The notes below the pieces were generated by a model that saw only the letters and a list, made by a program, of their open reading frames with translations, made no database searches and had not been told where the DNA came from. 64,000 nt of DNA, from assembly GCF_003591655.1 (NCBI RefSeq), contig NZ_QVRA01000002.1, forward strand, positions 144,911 to 208,910. The letters run 5' to 3'. This DNA is from Sphingobium terrigena (GTDB taxonomy: Bacteria > Pseudomonadota > Alphaproteobacteria > Sphingomonadales > Sphingomonadaceae). Shown here piece after piece: positions 53,723-63,367 of the stretch (its first letter is position 1; each line of letters begins with the position of its first letter). Position numbers and translations under genes: made by a program.

Positions 53723-55131
53723 CAGTCGCCCGTCAGGATACGGTCGACCAGTTGCTTGACGGTCGGAACGAAGCCGTTGGAGTAGAAGGGGTCCTGCTTG
53801 AATTTGTAGGCGCCATGGCCGGCAAACACCAGATTTTTGTCCAGGTCGCCGCCATGAACGGCTTCCTGCAACGCTTTCTGGATGCAGAAGCTGCGCGGAT
53901 CGGCCAGGCGACCGGTCGAGTTGGTCTCGCTGTCCATCCAGCTGGAGAAGGCGCATTGGCTGAGGCACCCCATGCAGTCGGTCTGGTCCTTGCGGATCAC
54001 CGCCCGCTCTTCGTCGCCTACGAACACCAGCGTATTGTCCGGCGTCTTGAGCGCGGAGGTAAAGCCCTGCCCGAACCATTCGCGCGCGCGGTTAAGATCA
54101 CCCAGCGTGACCCAGAAATGCTTGCCCTTTACGCCCACATCGAGCTGGTGGGTATGATCGCCCGCCTGTTCGGTGCTGAACGCGATCTGCCGTTCTGAAC
54201 GCGCTTCCAGGCTGCGCAGGAAGGGATTGCGCACCGCCGAGCTGTAGAAGCCGGTGGGCGAGAAACGGTGGAGCAGGATGTCGCCGGGGTTGAGCTGGGT
54301 CAGCAGCTCCTTCCACGCCTGCGGAATCGGGCTTTCCTGCGTCAGCAGCGGGCGGGTGCCGAACTGGAAGGCGATCGCGCCCAGTTCGGGATTGTCGATC
54401 CAGTCGTTCCAGTCCTTGAGCGCCCAGACGCCGCCCGCCATCACGATCGGCACATCGTCCGAAATGCCGCCTTCGCGCATGGTCGCGCGCAGATCGCGCA
54501 CGCGGGGATAGGGATCCTGCGGCATTTTGGGGTCTTCGGCGTTGGACAGGCCGTTATGCCCCCCGGCCAGCCAGGGATCTTCATAGACCACTGCCGCCAG
54601 CCATTCCGCCGCCTTGGAATAAGCGCGCTTCCACAGCGCGCGAAACGCGCGGCCGGACGACACGATCGGCAGATAGCTGACATTGTAGGACGCCGCGATC
54701 TCGGACAGCTTGTAGGGCATACCCGCGCCGCAGGTGACACCCGCAACCATGCCCTTGGTCTTTTCGAGGACACCGTGCAGGACGCGCTGCGCCCCGCCCA
54801 TTTCCCAAAGAACGTTGATGTTGATCGCGCCCTTGCCCCCGGCAATTTCATAGGCGCGCTTCACCTGTTCGACCGCGCCGTCAATGGCGTAGGCGACCAG
54901 TTCCTCATGGCGGTCGCGGCGGGTGCGGCCATGATAGATTTGGGGGATGACATTGCCGAAACTGTCATAGCTGTCGGCATTGACCGCCGACACTGTGCCA
55001 ATGCCGCCAGCCGCCGCCCAGGCGCCGGAACTGGCATGGTTGGACACCGCAACGCCCTTGCCGCCCTCGACCAGCGGCCAGACTTCACGGCCGCCATAGA
55101 CGATAGGCTTCAACCCCTTGAACAACGACAT
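53722..55131 (-). CDS. Nitronate monooxygenase-like (NPD family) flavoprotein
   Basis: About 469 residues, longer than the usual 320-380 residue NPD enzymes. TIM-barrel FMN segments SSGAWAAAGGIGTVSAVN, GVTCGAGMPYKL, PIVMAGGVWALKDW and FGTRPLLTQE match 2-nitropropane dioxygenase/nitronate monooxygenases. A C-terminal extension has two CxxC-type pairs (CMGCLSQC), possibly an iron-sulphur or zinc site, which is unusual for plain NPD enzymes. Start ATG 55131 gives the family-typical MSLFKGLKP. Confidence 0.88.
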   Translation of the reverse strand: MSLFKGLKPIVYGGREVWPLVEGGKGVAVSNHASSGAWAAAGGIGTVSAVNADSYDSFGNVIPQIYHGRTRRDRHEELVAYAIDGAVEQVKRAYEIAGGKGAININVLWEMGGAQRVLHGVLEKTKGMVAGVTCGAGMPYKLSEIAASYNVSYLPIVSSGRAFRALWKRAYSKAAEWLAAVVYEDPWLAGGHNGLSNAEDPKMPQDPYPRVRDLRATMREGGISDDVPIVMAGGVWALKDWNDWIDNPELGAIAFQFGTRPLLTQESPIPQAWKELLTQLNPGDILLHRFSPTGFYSSAVRNPFLRSLEARSERQIAFSTEQAGDHTHQLDVGVKGKHFWVTLGDLNRAREWFGQGFTSALKTPDNTLVFVGDEERAVIRKDQTDCMGCLSQCAFSSWMDSETNSTGRLADPRSFCIQKALQEAVHGGDLDKNLVFAGHGAYKFKQDPFYSNGFVPTVKQLVDRILTGD

Positions 55132-55218
55132 CTCCCGCAAAAAAGCGACACCGGACCCGACCGGGCAAAGGCCACTCCTATAGCAGCCTTTGCAGTGATT
55201 GACGAATTTCCGCGCGCC

Positions 55219-56352
55219 TTAGCGCAAAATGTCGGGGCTGGCCAGTGCCTCCCCGTACAGCTTGGCATAAGCATCGACCATCGCCTGTTCGGCATAGTCG
55301 CGGACGGCGCGATCGCGATTGGCAGCCCCCAACCGGGCGCGCAGGTCAGGGTCGTCCGCGAGTGTGCCGAGCGCTGCGGCCAGCCCTACCTCGTCCGGCA
55401 CGACGAAGGCCCGATTCTCCGGCGCGACCATATTGATGACGTCGCCCACATCCATCGAGGCAACCGGAAGGCCCGCCGCCATCGCCTCCACCAGCGAGAT
55501 CGGGAATTGTTCGCTGTCGGAAGAAAGCGCAAAAATGTCAAACAGGCCGACAAAGCGCCAGGGCCGGTCCATGAAGCCCGTCATGTGGAGATCGTCGAGA
55601 CCATGGGCCGCGGCTTGCGCCAATATGGCGTCGCGCTCCGGCCCCTCCCCTACGACCACCAGTTGCAGCCGATCCTTGTGAGCGGAGACCGCGCGGACCA
55701 GGCGGGGGATATTCTTGACCGGGCGCAATCCCGCCAATGTTCCGACCAGCAGCTTGCCGGGCGAACGGCACAGGCCCGGAATGGCGTCGGGCGCTGGCGG
55801 GTCGGCATAGCGGGCGGTGTCGATGCCGTTGCGGATCAGATGGACTTTGGCGGCAGGCTGTTTCCAGACCTGCCGGGCGATACCCTCCAGCCGGACGGAC
55901 GGGACGACCAGCGCAGCGGCGCGACCGAGGGCGACGCGGCGATAGAGGTTCCGCTGGGGTTTCAGACCAGCGGCTTCATCGGCATTGAAACCATCTTCAT
56001 GATGGATGAGCGGCGGCATGGCCGACACTGAGCTGGACACTCTGTGCGCCATCGCAGCGTCCATCGCCCCCCAATTATAGGTCAGAATTAAATCATATTT
56101 TTTCAAGAATTTAGCTATATCGCGAAAGCGCCGCACCCCCGGACGACCGGCGAACGGGGGTGACATGGGGAAATCCACCTGAAGTGCCGGATCGATCGCC
56201 GCACGGGCGCCCAGCGCTTGCCGATCGGCGCTGACGATGCTGTGGCGCGCCTTGTCGCCCCAGATGTTCATCAGGCGGATGGCGCGCGCTTCCTTGCCGC
56301 CCAGGGTGAAGCTGCCATGGACGTGCAATATGTGCGGCTGATTGTCAGCCAT
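55219..56352 (-). CDS. Glycosyltransferase family 4 protein
   Basis: 377 residues with the GT-B fold: N-terminal HILHVHGSFTLGGKE, middle LLVGTLAGLRPVKNIPRLVRA and VVVGEGPERDAI, and the C-terminal DIFALSSDSEQFPISLVEAMAAGLPV with the E-x7-E of retaining transferases. Cytoplasmic or membrane-associated; probably adds a sugar to a polysaccharide or glycolipid. It overlaps the hydrolase gene by eight bases. Confidence 0.9.
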   Translation of the reverse strand: MADNQPHILHVHGSFTLGGKEARAIRLMNIWGDKARHSIVSADRQALGARAAIDPALQVDFPMSPPFAGRPGVRRFRDIAKFLKKYDLILTYNWGAMDAAMAHRVSSSVSAMPPLIHHEDGFNADEAAGLKPQRNLYRRVALGRAAALVVPSVRLEGIARQVWKQPAAKVHLIRNGIDTARYADPPAPDAIPGLCRSPGKLLVGTLAGLRPVKNIPRLVRAVSAHKDRLQLVVVGEGPERDAILAQAAAHGLDDLHMTGFMDRPWRFVGLFDIFALSSDSEQFPISLVEAMAAGLPVASMDVGDVINMVAPENRAFVVPDEVGLAAALGTLADDPDLRARLGAANRDRAVRDYAEQAMVDAYAKLYGEALASPDILR

Positions 56353-57214
56353 GCAGAACGCGGGCCAGCAACCGGTCGATCGCGGCGATGCTTTCCGGCT
56401 CGTCCAGCGCGGGGGCATGGCCGACGCCCGGCACGGTCACCAGTTCCGCCTTTGCGCCGATGTCGGCCACCATACGCTGCGCAGTCTGTGCGCTCAGCAG
56501 GTCGGATCGTTCGCCGCGCAGCAGCAGCGTTGGAATATCCCGGAAAGCCGCCATGACCGGCCACATATCGACACCGGCCTCGCTCCCCATCGCGCGGATA
56601 GGCTCGGCGATGCGCATGTCATAGTCCAGCACGATCCGCCCCGCACTGTTCAGGCGATAGAGGCGCTTGGCCATGGCCAGCCATTGTTCCAGGCCATAGG
56701 CGGGATAGACGTCGCGATTACCCTCTTCCAGCGCGCGGGCGGCATGAACCCAGCTGGGATGCGACTGGTTGACGCCGACATAGGAGCGGATGCGCGCCAG
56801 GCCCGCTTCGTCCAGCACCGGGCCGACATCGTTGAGCAGCGCGCCCGCCAGCCATTCGCGATGGGTGGCAGCGACCAGCATGGTGATGACGCCGCCCAGC
56901 GAAGTGCCGACCGCAACGAAGCGGGTGATGGCAAGATCGGCTAGCAACCGACTGATATCCTGCAAATAGGTCAGCGGCACATAGGTCATCGGATCTTTGG
57001 CCTGAGCGCTTTCCGCACGCCCCCGCATATCCGGGCAGATCAGCCGCCAGTCCCCTGCCAGCCGTTCGGCCAGCGGCTCGAAATCGCGCGCATTGCGGGT
57101 CAGGCCCGGCAGGCACAGCAGCGGCGGGCGGCCATCATGCCCCCCGGCATAATCCCGATAATGCAGCCGCAGGCCATCGGGTGACCACCAATATGCGTCG
57201 CTATAGTCGACCAA
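56345..57214 (-). CDS. Alpha/beta-hydrolase fold enzyme
   Basis: 289 residues: oxyanion region LCLPGLTRNARDF, nucleophile elbow GTSLGG (Ser about 113), and the catalytic His in VPGVGHAPALDEPE. TTG 57214 is taken as start, as GAAGGA lies six bases upstream; the open frame extends 159 bases further into the SelO promoter and is not credible. It is followed by and overlaps the glycosyltransferase. Substrate unknown. Confidence 0.88.
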   Translation of the reverse strand: MVDYSDAYWWSPDGLRLHYRDYAGGHDGRPPLLCLPGLTRNARDFEPLAERLAGDWRLICPDMRGRAESAQAKDPMTYVPLTYLQDISRLLADLAITRFVAVGTSLGGVITMLVAATHREWLAGALLNDVGPVLDEAGLARIRSYVGVNQSHPSWVHAARALEEGNRDVYPAYGLEQWLAMAKRLYRLNSAGRIVLDYDMRIAEPIRAMGSEAGVDMWPVMAAFRDIPTLLLRGERSDLLSAQTAQRMVADIGAKAELVTVPGVGHAPALDEPESIAAIDRLLARVLHG

Positions 57215-57251
57215 GCTTGATCCTTCAGGTGTCGCTCCCCCATATCGCCTT

Positions 57252-58637
57252 ATGAACCATATCCCGCAAGCCGCCAAATACAGCCCCGCCAGCGAAATCG
57301 ATGCGCTGATGCCCGACATCGCCGATCCGGTGAGCGCAGCCGACTTTCCGCAAACGATCCTGCGCTTCCGCAACGACCGGGCGGCGGCTACGGTGGGGCT
57401 GGACGGGCTGAGCGATGACCAATGGATCGCGCATTTCGGGCGGTTCGCGCCGCTGGAGGGATCGCTGCCCCGGCCGCTGGCGCTGAAATATCATGGCCAC
57501 CAGTTCCGCCACTATAATCCCGACATTGGCGACGGGCGCGGATTCCTGTTCGCGCAACTGCGCGATGATGCGGGCCGCTTGATGGACCTTGGCACCAAAG
57601 GATCGGGCCAGACACCCTATAGCCGCTTTGGCGACGGGCGGCTGACGCTGAAAGGCGGGGTGCGCGAGATATTGGCGACCGAGATGCTGGAGGCGCTGGG
57701 CGTGCCGACATCGCGCACCTTCTCGATCATCGAGACGGGCGAGGCGCTGGAGCGTAATGACGAACCATCACCCACGCGCGGAGCGGCGATGGTGCGCCTG
57801 TCCCATTCGCATATCCGCATCGGCAGCTTCCAACGGGCCGCCTTTCATGAGGACAAGGCGCTGCTGGAACGACTGACTGACTATGCGCTAACACGGCTTT
57901 ATGACGAGGAGCCGGGCGACAATCCGCCCGCGCAACTGTTGGGCCGGGTGGTCGAACGGACAGCCGATCTGGCGGCCAGCTATATGATCGCGGGGTTCGT
58001 CCATGGCGTTCTGAACAGCGACAATATCAACGTGACCGGCGAGAGTTTCGACTATGGCCCGTGGCGCTTTACGCCCCTATGGGACGCAGGCTTTACCGCC
58101 GCCTATTTCGATCATCAGGGCCTCTATGCGTTCGGGCGGCAGGCCGAAGCGATCCATTGGGACGTCGCGCAACTGGCCGTGTCGCTGCGGGCGCTGGTCG
58201 AGGCCGAGCCGCTGATCGCGCAGTTGGAGCGGTTTCCGGCCCTCTATGGCGAGGCTATGGCGCGGCGCTTTTGCTGGCGGCTGGGCGTGGTGCCGGGGGA
58301 CGGCGTCAACGCGATGGTGGAGGCGGCGGTGCGGGGCATCGTGACGACCGGAACCGGGATCGACCGCTTCTTCCATGACTGGCGGGGCGGGATTCAGCGC
58401 GAAGGCGCAGATTATGGCGACGCGGCATGGGGGGCGTTCCGCGAGGCTGTGGCGGGGCTTGAGGCTGTGCCGGGCGCGCGGGATCATGACTATTGGGCCG
58501 ACGAAGCGCCCTGCTCGATGCATATCGAGGAGGTCGAGGCGATCTGGGCCGCGATTGCGGAGGGGGATGACTGGGCGCCGCTGCACGCGAAGGTCGCGGC
58601 GGTAAGGCGTATGGGGGCGGCGTATGGGGCAACGTGA
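57252..58637 (+). CDS. selO: Protein adenylyltransferase SelO (YdiU family)
   Basis: 461 residues of the pseudokinase-like SelO family, which AMPylates proteins and acts in redox stress. Motifs: LGTKGSGQTPYSR, FSIIETGE, the HGVLNSDNIN and DYGPW catalytic segments. Bacterial SelO usually ends in a Cys-containing tail that forms a disulfide; here the C-terminus (RRMGAAYGAT) has no Cys, so redox control may differ. Divergent from the hydrolase with 37 bases between starts. Confidence 0.92.
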   Translation: MNHIPQAAKYSPASEIDALMPDIADPVSAADFPQTILRFRNDRAAATVGLDGLSDDQWIAHFGRFAPLEGSLPRPLALKYHGHQFRHYNPDIGDGRGFLFAQLRDDAGRLMDLGTKGSGQTPYSRFGDGRLTLKGGVREILATEMLEALGVPTSRTFSIIETGEALERNDEPSPTRGAAMVRLSHSHIRIGSFQRAAFHEDKALLERLTDYALTRLYDEEPGDNPPAQLLGRVVERTADLAASYMIAGFVHGVLNSDNINVTGESFDYGPWRFTPLWDAGFTAAYFDHQGLYAFGRQAEAIHWDVAQLAVSLRALVEAEPLIAQLERFPALYGEAMARRFCWRLGVVPGDGVNAMVEAAVRGIVTTGTGIDRFFHDWRGGIQREGADYGDAAWGAFREAVAGLEAVPGARDHDYWADEAPCSMHIEEVEAIWAAIAEGDDWAPLHAKVAAVRRMGAAYGAT

Positions 58638-58999
58638 GGTTGGGTTGACGATGAACGGACTGTTCCCCCTCCCGCAGGCGGGAGGGGGCTAGGGGGTGGG
58701 CTGGCGCAAGGTTGCGTTGGCCCACCCCGCTGCGACTAAATTCCCCCGGCTCAAGGCCGGGGTCATTAAGTCTCGCTGCCCCTCCCGTTTACGGGAGGGG
58801 CATGAAAACCGGACCGTCCCCTAACCCCCCACCTCCGTCATCCCCGCGAAGGGGGGGGACCCATCGTGCATCCCGCGGTCCAATTGTGTGACGAGACATG
58901 GGTTCCCACTTTCGCGGGAAAGACCGGTAGAGCAAATCCCCGCATCGCCCCCAGCCCCGCCCCCTTCCTTCCTTAACCTTTTTCCGTCATATCAGCGCC
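58638..58999. other. Repeat-rich spacer before the AstD-like gene
   Basis: No gene seen. Holds hairpins cccctcccgc-agg-cgggagggg (about 58668-58690) and cccctcccg-ttta-cgggagggg (about 58780-58801), and a degenerate copy of the gcgaag-type repeat (58839-58926). None has a T-run of terminator quality. Confidence 0.55.
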
Positions 59000-60433
59000 A
59001 TGGCCGCAACCCTGACATCCCATGAACCCGCCACCGGCGTCCTGCTTTGGCAGGGCGAGGCGGGGGATGTGGAGGCGGAGGTTGCGCGGGCGCGGGCGGC
59101 GTGGCCGCGCTGGGCGGCGCAGCCCATCGCTTACCGGATCGAGACGCTGCGGCGCTTCGTCAATGTCGTGCGGCGGAACGAGGATGCGCTGGCGGACCTG
59201 ATCGCGCGCGAAACGGGCAAGCCGCTGTGGGACGCCCATGCCGAAGTGGCCGGCGTGATGGCCAAGGTGGATATTTCGGTCGCGGCCTATTCCGAACGCA
59301 CCGGCCAGAAGCGGCTGGAGGCGGCGCTCGGCGCGCGGCAATCGGTGCGACACAAGCCCCATGGCGTGATGGCGGTGCTGGGGCCGTATAATTTCCCCGC
59401 GCATCTGCCCAATGGCCATATCGTTCCGGCCCTGCTGGCGGGCAACGCCGTGGTGTTCAAGCCGTCGGAGAAAACGCCTGCGGTGGGCGAGATGCTGGTG
59501 AAGCTCTATCATGAGGCGGGCGTGCCGATCGAGGCGATGCGGCTGCTGCTGGGCGGGCCGGACGCGGGCAAGGCGCTGGCGGCGCATCCCGATGTCGGCG
59601 GCATATTGTTCACCGGATCGGCGCAGACCGGCATCGCGATCAACCGGCAATTTGCCGCGCAGCCATCCAAGATATTGGCGCTGGAGATGGGCGGCAACAA
59701 CCCCATCGTCGTGTGGGATACGCCGGAAATCAACGCCGCCGCCGTGCTGGTGGTGCAGTCGGCCTTCCTGTCGAGCGGGCAGCGTTGCACCGCGGCCAGC
59801 CGCCTGATCGTCAAGGAGAGCTTCGCGGACGCCTTCATCGCGGAGGTCAAGAAGCTAGCCGACCGGCTGATCGTCGATCATCCCCATGCCGACCCGACCC
59901 CCTATATGGGTCCGGTGATCGACAATGAGACTGCCGACGGACTGACCGAGAGTTTCCTGTGGCTGATGAGCAATGGCGGCAAGCCGATCAAGCATATGGT
60001 GCGGCCCAAAAAGGGTCTGCCCTTCGTCAGCCCCGCGATCATCGACGTGACCGCCATGACCGAGCGGCCCGATGTCGAGCTGTTCGGGCCGTTGCTCCAG
60101 GTGATCCGCGTGGCTGAATTTGGCGATGCGATCGCGGAGGCGAACAATACGCGCTACGGCCTGTCAGCCTCGCTGATTGGCGGGACGCCGGACCAATATA
60201 ACCAGTATTGGGCCAATGTCCGCGCGGGCGTCATCAACTGGAACCGGCCGACCAATGGCGCGTCCTCTTCTGCGCCGTTCGGGGGCGTCGGGATTTCGGG
60301 CAATCACCGGCCAAGCGCCTATTATGCCGCCGATTATTGCGCCTATCCGGTCGTGTCAGCGGAAATCGAGCAGCCGCGCGCGTCGATCGGCGTGGGGCTG
60401 AAGGACATTGATATCAGCGCGATGGGCGATTGA
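59000..60433 (+). CDS. astD: Succinylglutamate-semialdehyde dehydrogenase
   Basis: 477 residues. NAD(P) loop FTGSAQTG, general base in LEMGGNN, catalytic Cys in GQRCTAASR, and the C-terminal NHRPSAYYAADYCAYPV typical of AstD. Acts in the arginine succinyltransferase pathway on N-succinylglutamate 5-semialdehyde. No other ast genes are adjacent. The paralogue at 50988 suggests two related semialdehyde substrates. Confidence 0.92.
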   Translation: MAATLTSHEPATGVLLWQGEAGDVEAEVARARAAWPRWAAQPIAYRIETLRRFVNVVRRNEDALADLIARETGKPLWDAHAEVAGVMAKVDISVAAYSERTGQKRLEAALGARQSVRHKPHGVMAVLGPYNFPAHLPNGHIVPALLAGNAVVFKPSEKTPAVGEMLVKLYHEAGVPIEAMRLLLGGPDAGKALAAHPDVGGILFTGSAQTGIAINRQFAAQPSKILALEMGGNNPIVVWDTPEINAAAVLVVQSAFLSSGQRCTAASRLIVKESFADAFIAEVKKLADRLIVDHPHADPTPYMGPVIDNETADGLTESFLWLMSNGGKPIKHMVRPKKGLPFVSPAIIDVTAMTERPDVELFGPLLQVIRVAEFGDAIAEANNTRYGLSASLIGGTPDQYNQYWANVRAGVINWNRPTNGASSSAPFGGVGISGNHRPSAYYAADYCAYPVVSAEIEQPRASIGVGLKDIDISAMGD

Positions 60434-60507
60434 CGCGCTGCCCTGACAAGATTTCCTAATCCCCCCCATACCCATTCTGAATTGAACTTCGCCTGCACCT
60501 TGTCCAC

Positions 60508-61320
60508 ATGCCAATCATGGCTGACCCTGTATCTGATCCTGTTGTACCCGCCACCGTCCATCTGGTCGGCGCGGGTCCGGGCGACCCGGAATTGCTGACG
60601 ATCAAGGCGGTGCGGCTGATCCGTGACGCGCGACTGATCGTGCATGACGGGCTGGTGTCGGACGAGATTCTCGCGCTGGCCTCGCCCGATGCCGAGCTGA
60701 TCAGCGTCGCCAAGCAGCGCAGCCGCCATTCGATGCCGCAGGAGGCGATCAACGCGCTGCTGGTGCGCTTTGCGCTGGCGGGCGAGTCTGTCGTGCGGCT
60801 GAAGGGCGGCGATCCGTTCATTTTCGGGCGTGGCGGCGAGGAAATGGAAGCGTGCCGCGCGGCGGGCGTGCCGGTGGAGATCGTACCAGGCGTCAGCGCC
60901 GCCATCGGCGCGGCGGCGCAGGCGCAACTGCCGCTGACCCATCGCGACGCATCGAGCGCGGTGACCTTCGTGGCGGGCCAGTGCAAGGGACTGCGCGATC
61001 AGGATTGGTCGGGGCTGGCTGGCAAGGGCCGCACGCTCGTCATCTATATGGGCGTGGCGACGGCGGCGCAGATTGCAGACAAGCTGATTGCCGATGGCGT
61101 GTCGCCTGGCTTACCGGTCGCGGTGCTGGAAAATGGCACGCGGGCGGATATGCGCACGCTGCGCACCCTGCTCGCCGACCTTGGCGACATGGTGGCGCGT
61201 GAGGCGGTGGTCAGCCCGGCGCTGATCGTCGTGGGAGAAGTGGCGCGCTATGCGCTGGCGCAGGATGTGCTGGCGGGATGGGTGCAAAGACAGGAATATG
61301 GGGCGGAGATGCGTTCGTGA
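60508..61320 (+). CDS. cobA: Uroporphyrinogen-III C-methyltransferase (SUMT)
   Basis: 270 residues. Methylates uroporphyrinogen III with SAM to precorrin-2 for siroheme. VHLVGAGPGDPELLTIKA (about 14-31), RLKGGDPFIFGRGGEE, and PVEIVPGVSA are the SUMT motifs. It is the first gene of the sulfite reductase operon and provides the siroheme for CysI; its stop overlaps the next start (GTGA). No ferrochelatase/oxidase domain is fused. Confidence 0.93.
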   Translation: MPIMADPVSDPVVPATVHLVGAGPGDPELLTIKAVRLIRDARLIVHDGLVSDEILALASPDAELISVAKQRSRHSMPQEAINALLVRFALAGESVVRLKGGDPFIFGRGGEEMEACRAAGVPVEIVPGVSAAIGAAAQAQLPLTHRDASSAVTFVAGQCKGLRDQDWSGLAGKGRTLVIYMGVATAAQIADKLIADGVSPGLPVAVLENGTRADMRTLRTLLADLGDMVAREAVVSPALIVVGEVARYALAQDVLAGWVQRQEYGAEMRS

Positions 61321-61613
61321 AGATTTTGACGGGTAATGATCTGGCATCGGGCGACGTCATCTGGTGGGCGGGCGATGGCTGGTCGCGGCAGGTGAGCGAT
61401 GCGGTCGATGTCGGCACGCATGGCGATGATCTGGCCCGCGCCGAAGAAGCCGCGCTGCGGGTCGTGGGTGCCTATGTGATCGACGCGACCCTTGGCGAGG
61501 ATGGCGTGCGCCCGGCCCATATCAAGGACCGAATCCGCGCCTTCGGCCCGACCGTGCGCCCCGACCTGATCGAACAACCAACCGAAGCCGACATCGGCAA
61601 GTGGGTGATCTGA
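61317..61613 (+). CDS. DUF2849 protein
   Basis: 98 residues from GTG 61317, overlapping the cobA stop. A small conserved alphaproteobacterial family found between cobA and cysI (DUF2849); segments LASGDVIWWAG and RPDLIEQPTEADI. Function not established; likely assists sulfite reduction. Confidence 0.87.
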   Translation: MKILTGNDLASGDVIWWAGDGWSRQVSDAVDVGTHGDDLARAEEAALRVVGAYVIDATLGEDGVRPAHIKDRIRAFGPTVRPDLIEQPTEADIGKWVI

Positions 61614-61616
61614 ACC

Positions 61617-63248
61617 ATGTATCGTTATGACAGCTATGACCAGGCCATCGTCGACGCCCGCGTCGAGGAATTTCGCGACCAGACCCAGCGCCGCCTGACC
61701 GGCGCGCTGACCGAGGACCAGTTCAAGCCGCTGCGGCTGATGAACGGCCTCTATCTCCAGTTGCACGCCTATATGCTGCGCGTCGCGATTCCTTATGGGA
61801 CGCTGTCGGGCAAGCAGATGCGCAAGCTAGGCGAGATTGCGGGCAAATATGACAAGGGCTATGGCCACTTCACCACGCGCCAGAACCTGCAATATAACTG
61901 GATCAAGCTGGCGGATGCGCCCGACATTCTCGCCGAACTGGCGACTGTCGAGATGCACGCCATCCAGACGTCAGGCAATTGCATCCGCAACATCAGCTCC
62001 GACCAATATGCCGGTGTCAGTGCCGACGAAGTGGCGGACCCCCGCCCCTGGGCCGAATTGCTGCGCCAGTGGTCGAGCTTCCACCCGGAATTCACCTATC
62101 TGCCGCGCAAGTTCAAGATTTGCGTGATCGCGTCTGACGATGATCGCGCAGCGATGCGGCTGCATGACATCGGCCTGAAACTGGTCGAGCGCGACGGCGT
62201 GGTCGGGGCGGAAGTCTATGCCGGTGGCGGGATGGGGCGCACGCCGATGGTTGCGCCGCTTATCAGGGACTTTGTGGCCGAAGATGAGATTATTTCTTAT
62301 CTGGAAGCCTGCCTGCGCGTCTATAATCGCTATGGCCGCCGCGACAATAAATATAAGGCGCGGATCAAGATCCTGGTCCATGAAATCGGCGTCGAGGAGT
62401 ATAAGCGGCAGGTCGAGGACGAGTTTGCGCATATGCGCGAGCTGGGCCTCAATCCCCCGGTCGAGGAACTGGCCCGCATCCGCGCCTTCTTCGCCGCGCC
62501 CGCTTATGAGAGCGGCCTGAGCGACGAGATCGACCGCAGCAACCGGGCTTTTGCGCTGTGGGTGGACCGGCAGGTCGCGGCGCACAAGGCACCCGGCTAT
62601 GCGATCGTCAATATCAGCCTGAAACCGATCGACGGCATCCCCGGCGATGCGTCTGCGGAACAGATTGGCCTGGTCGCGGACCTGGCCGAAGCCTATTCCT
62701 TCGATGAACTGCGCGTCACCCATGCGCAAAATCTGGTGCTGCCCCATGTGAAGAAGGCGGACCTGTTCGCCGTCTGGCAGAAGCTGGTCGCGGCGGGTCT
62801 GGCGGAAGCCAATCTGGACCTGATCACCGACATCATCGCCTGCCCTGGCCTCGACTATTGCGCGCTCGCCAATGCGCGCTCGATCCCGCTGGCGCAGAAG
62901 ATCGCGGCGCGCTTTGCCGCGGCGGAGCGGCAGGCAGAGATTGGCGAATTGAAGCTCAAAATTTCGGGCTGCATCAACGCCTGCGGCCATCATCATGCCG
63001 GGCATATCGGCATTTTGGGCGTGGACCGCAGGGGTGTCGAGAATTTCCAGTTGCTGCTGGGCGGATCGGGCGCGGAAGATGCCTCGCTGGGCCAGATCAC
63101 CGGGCCGGGCTTTTCCGAAGATGGCGTGGTCGATGCAATCGAGAAGGTCACCGACATCTATCTGGCGGAGCGGGAGAGCGGCGAACGCTTCCTCGACACC
63201 TATCGCCGTATCGGCATGAAGCCCTTCAAGGAGGCGATCTATGGTTGA
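61617..63248 (+). CDS. cysI: Sulfite/nitrite reductase hemoprotein (CysI-like)
   Basis: 543 residues. Siroheme/[4Fe-4S] enzyme. The cluster cysteines are in CPGLDYC (about 417-423) and CINACGHHH (about 456-464), with SGNCIRNIS and FTTRQNLQY in the substrate region. Reduces sulfite to sulfide in assimilation. It starts three bases after the DUF2849 stop. The gene ends TAT GGT TGA, whose last eight bases are repeated at the DUF934 start. Confidence 0.93.
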   Translation: MYRYDSYDQAIVDARVEEFRDQTQRRLTGALTEDQFKPLRLMNGLYLQLHAYMLRVAIPYGTLSGKQMRKLGEIAGKYDKGYGHFTTRQNLQYNWIKLADAPDILAELATVEMHAIQTSGNCIRNISSDQYAGVSADEVADPRPWAELLRQWSSFHPEFTYLPRKFKICVIASDDDRAAMRLHDIGLKLVERDGVVGAEVYAGGGMGRTPMVAPLIRDFVAEDEIISYLEACLRVYNRYGRRDNKYKARIKILVHEIGVEEYKRQVEDEFAHMRELGLNPPVEELARIRAFFAAPAYESGLSDEIDRSNRAFALWVDRQVAAHKAPGYAIVNISLKPIDGIPGDASAEQIGLVADLAEAYSFDELRVTHAQNLVLPHVKKADLFAVWQKLVAAGLAEANLDLITDIIACPGLDYCALANARSIPLAQKIAARFAAAERQAEIGELKLKISGCINACGHHHAGHIGILGVDRRGVENFQLLLGGSGAEDASLGQITGPGFSEDGVVDAIEKVTDIYLAERESGERFLDTYRRIGMKPFKEAIYG

Positions 63249-63367
63249 TTATACACAACAGCCGTTCGCCCTGAGCCTGTCGAAGGGTTCCGCTGAACGT
63301 AGTGAAGCGCCTTCGCTTCGCTCTGGCAAAGGCTTCGACTTCGCTCAGCCCGAACGGAAATTGTAAG
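63249..63367. repeat. 119-bp inserted repeat with 8-bp target duplication
   Basis: Lies between two copies of atggttga (63241-63248 and 63368-63375). The body contains the common sphingomonad repeat ccgttcgccctgagcc ... cttcgacttcgctcagcccgaacgg, an imperfect inverted repeat (outer arms 63262-63268 and 63351-63357). No gene inside. Confidence 0.75.

Noticed and set aside
58638..58999. CRISPR-like array
   Set aside because: The hairpins are palindromic dispersed repeats with no regular spacers and no cas genes.
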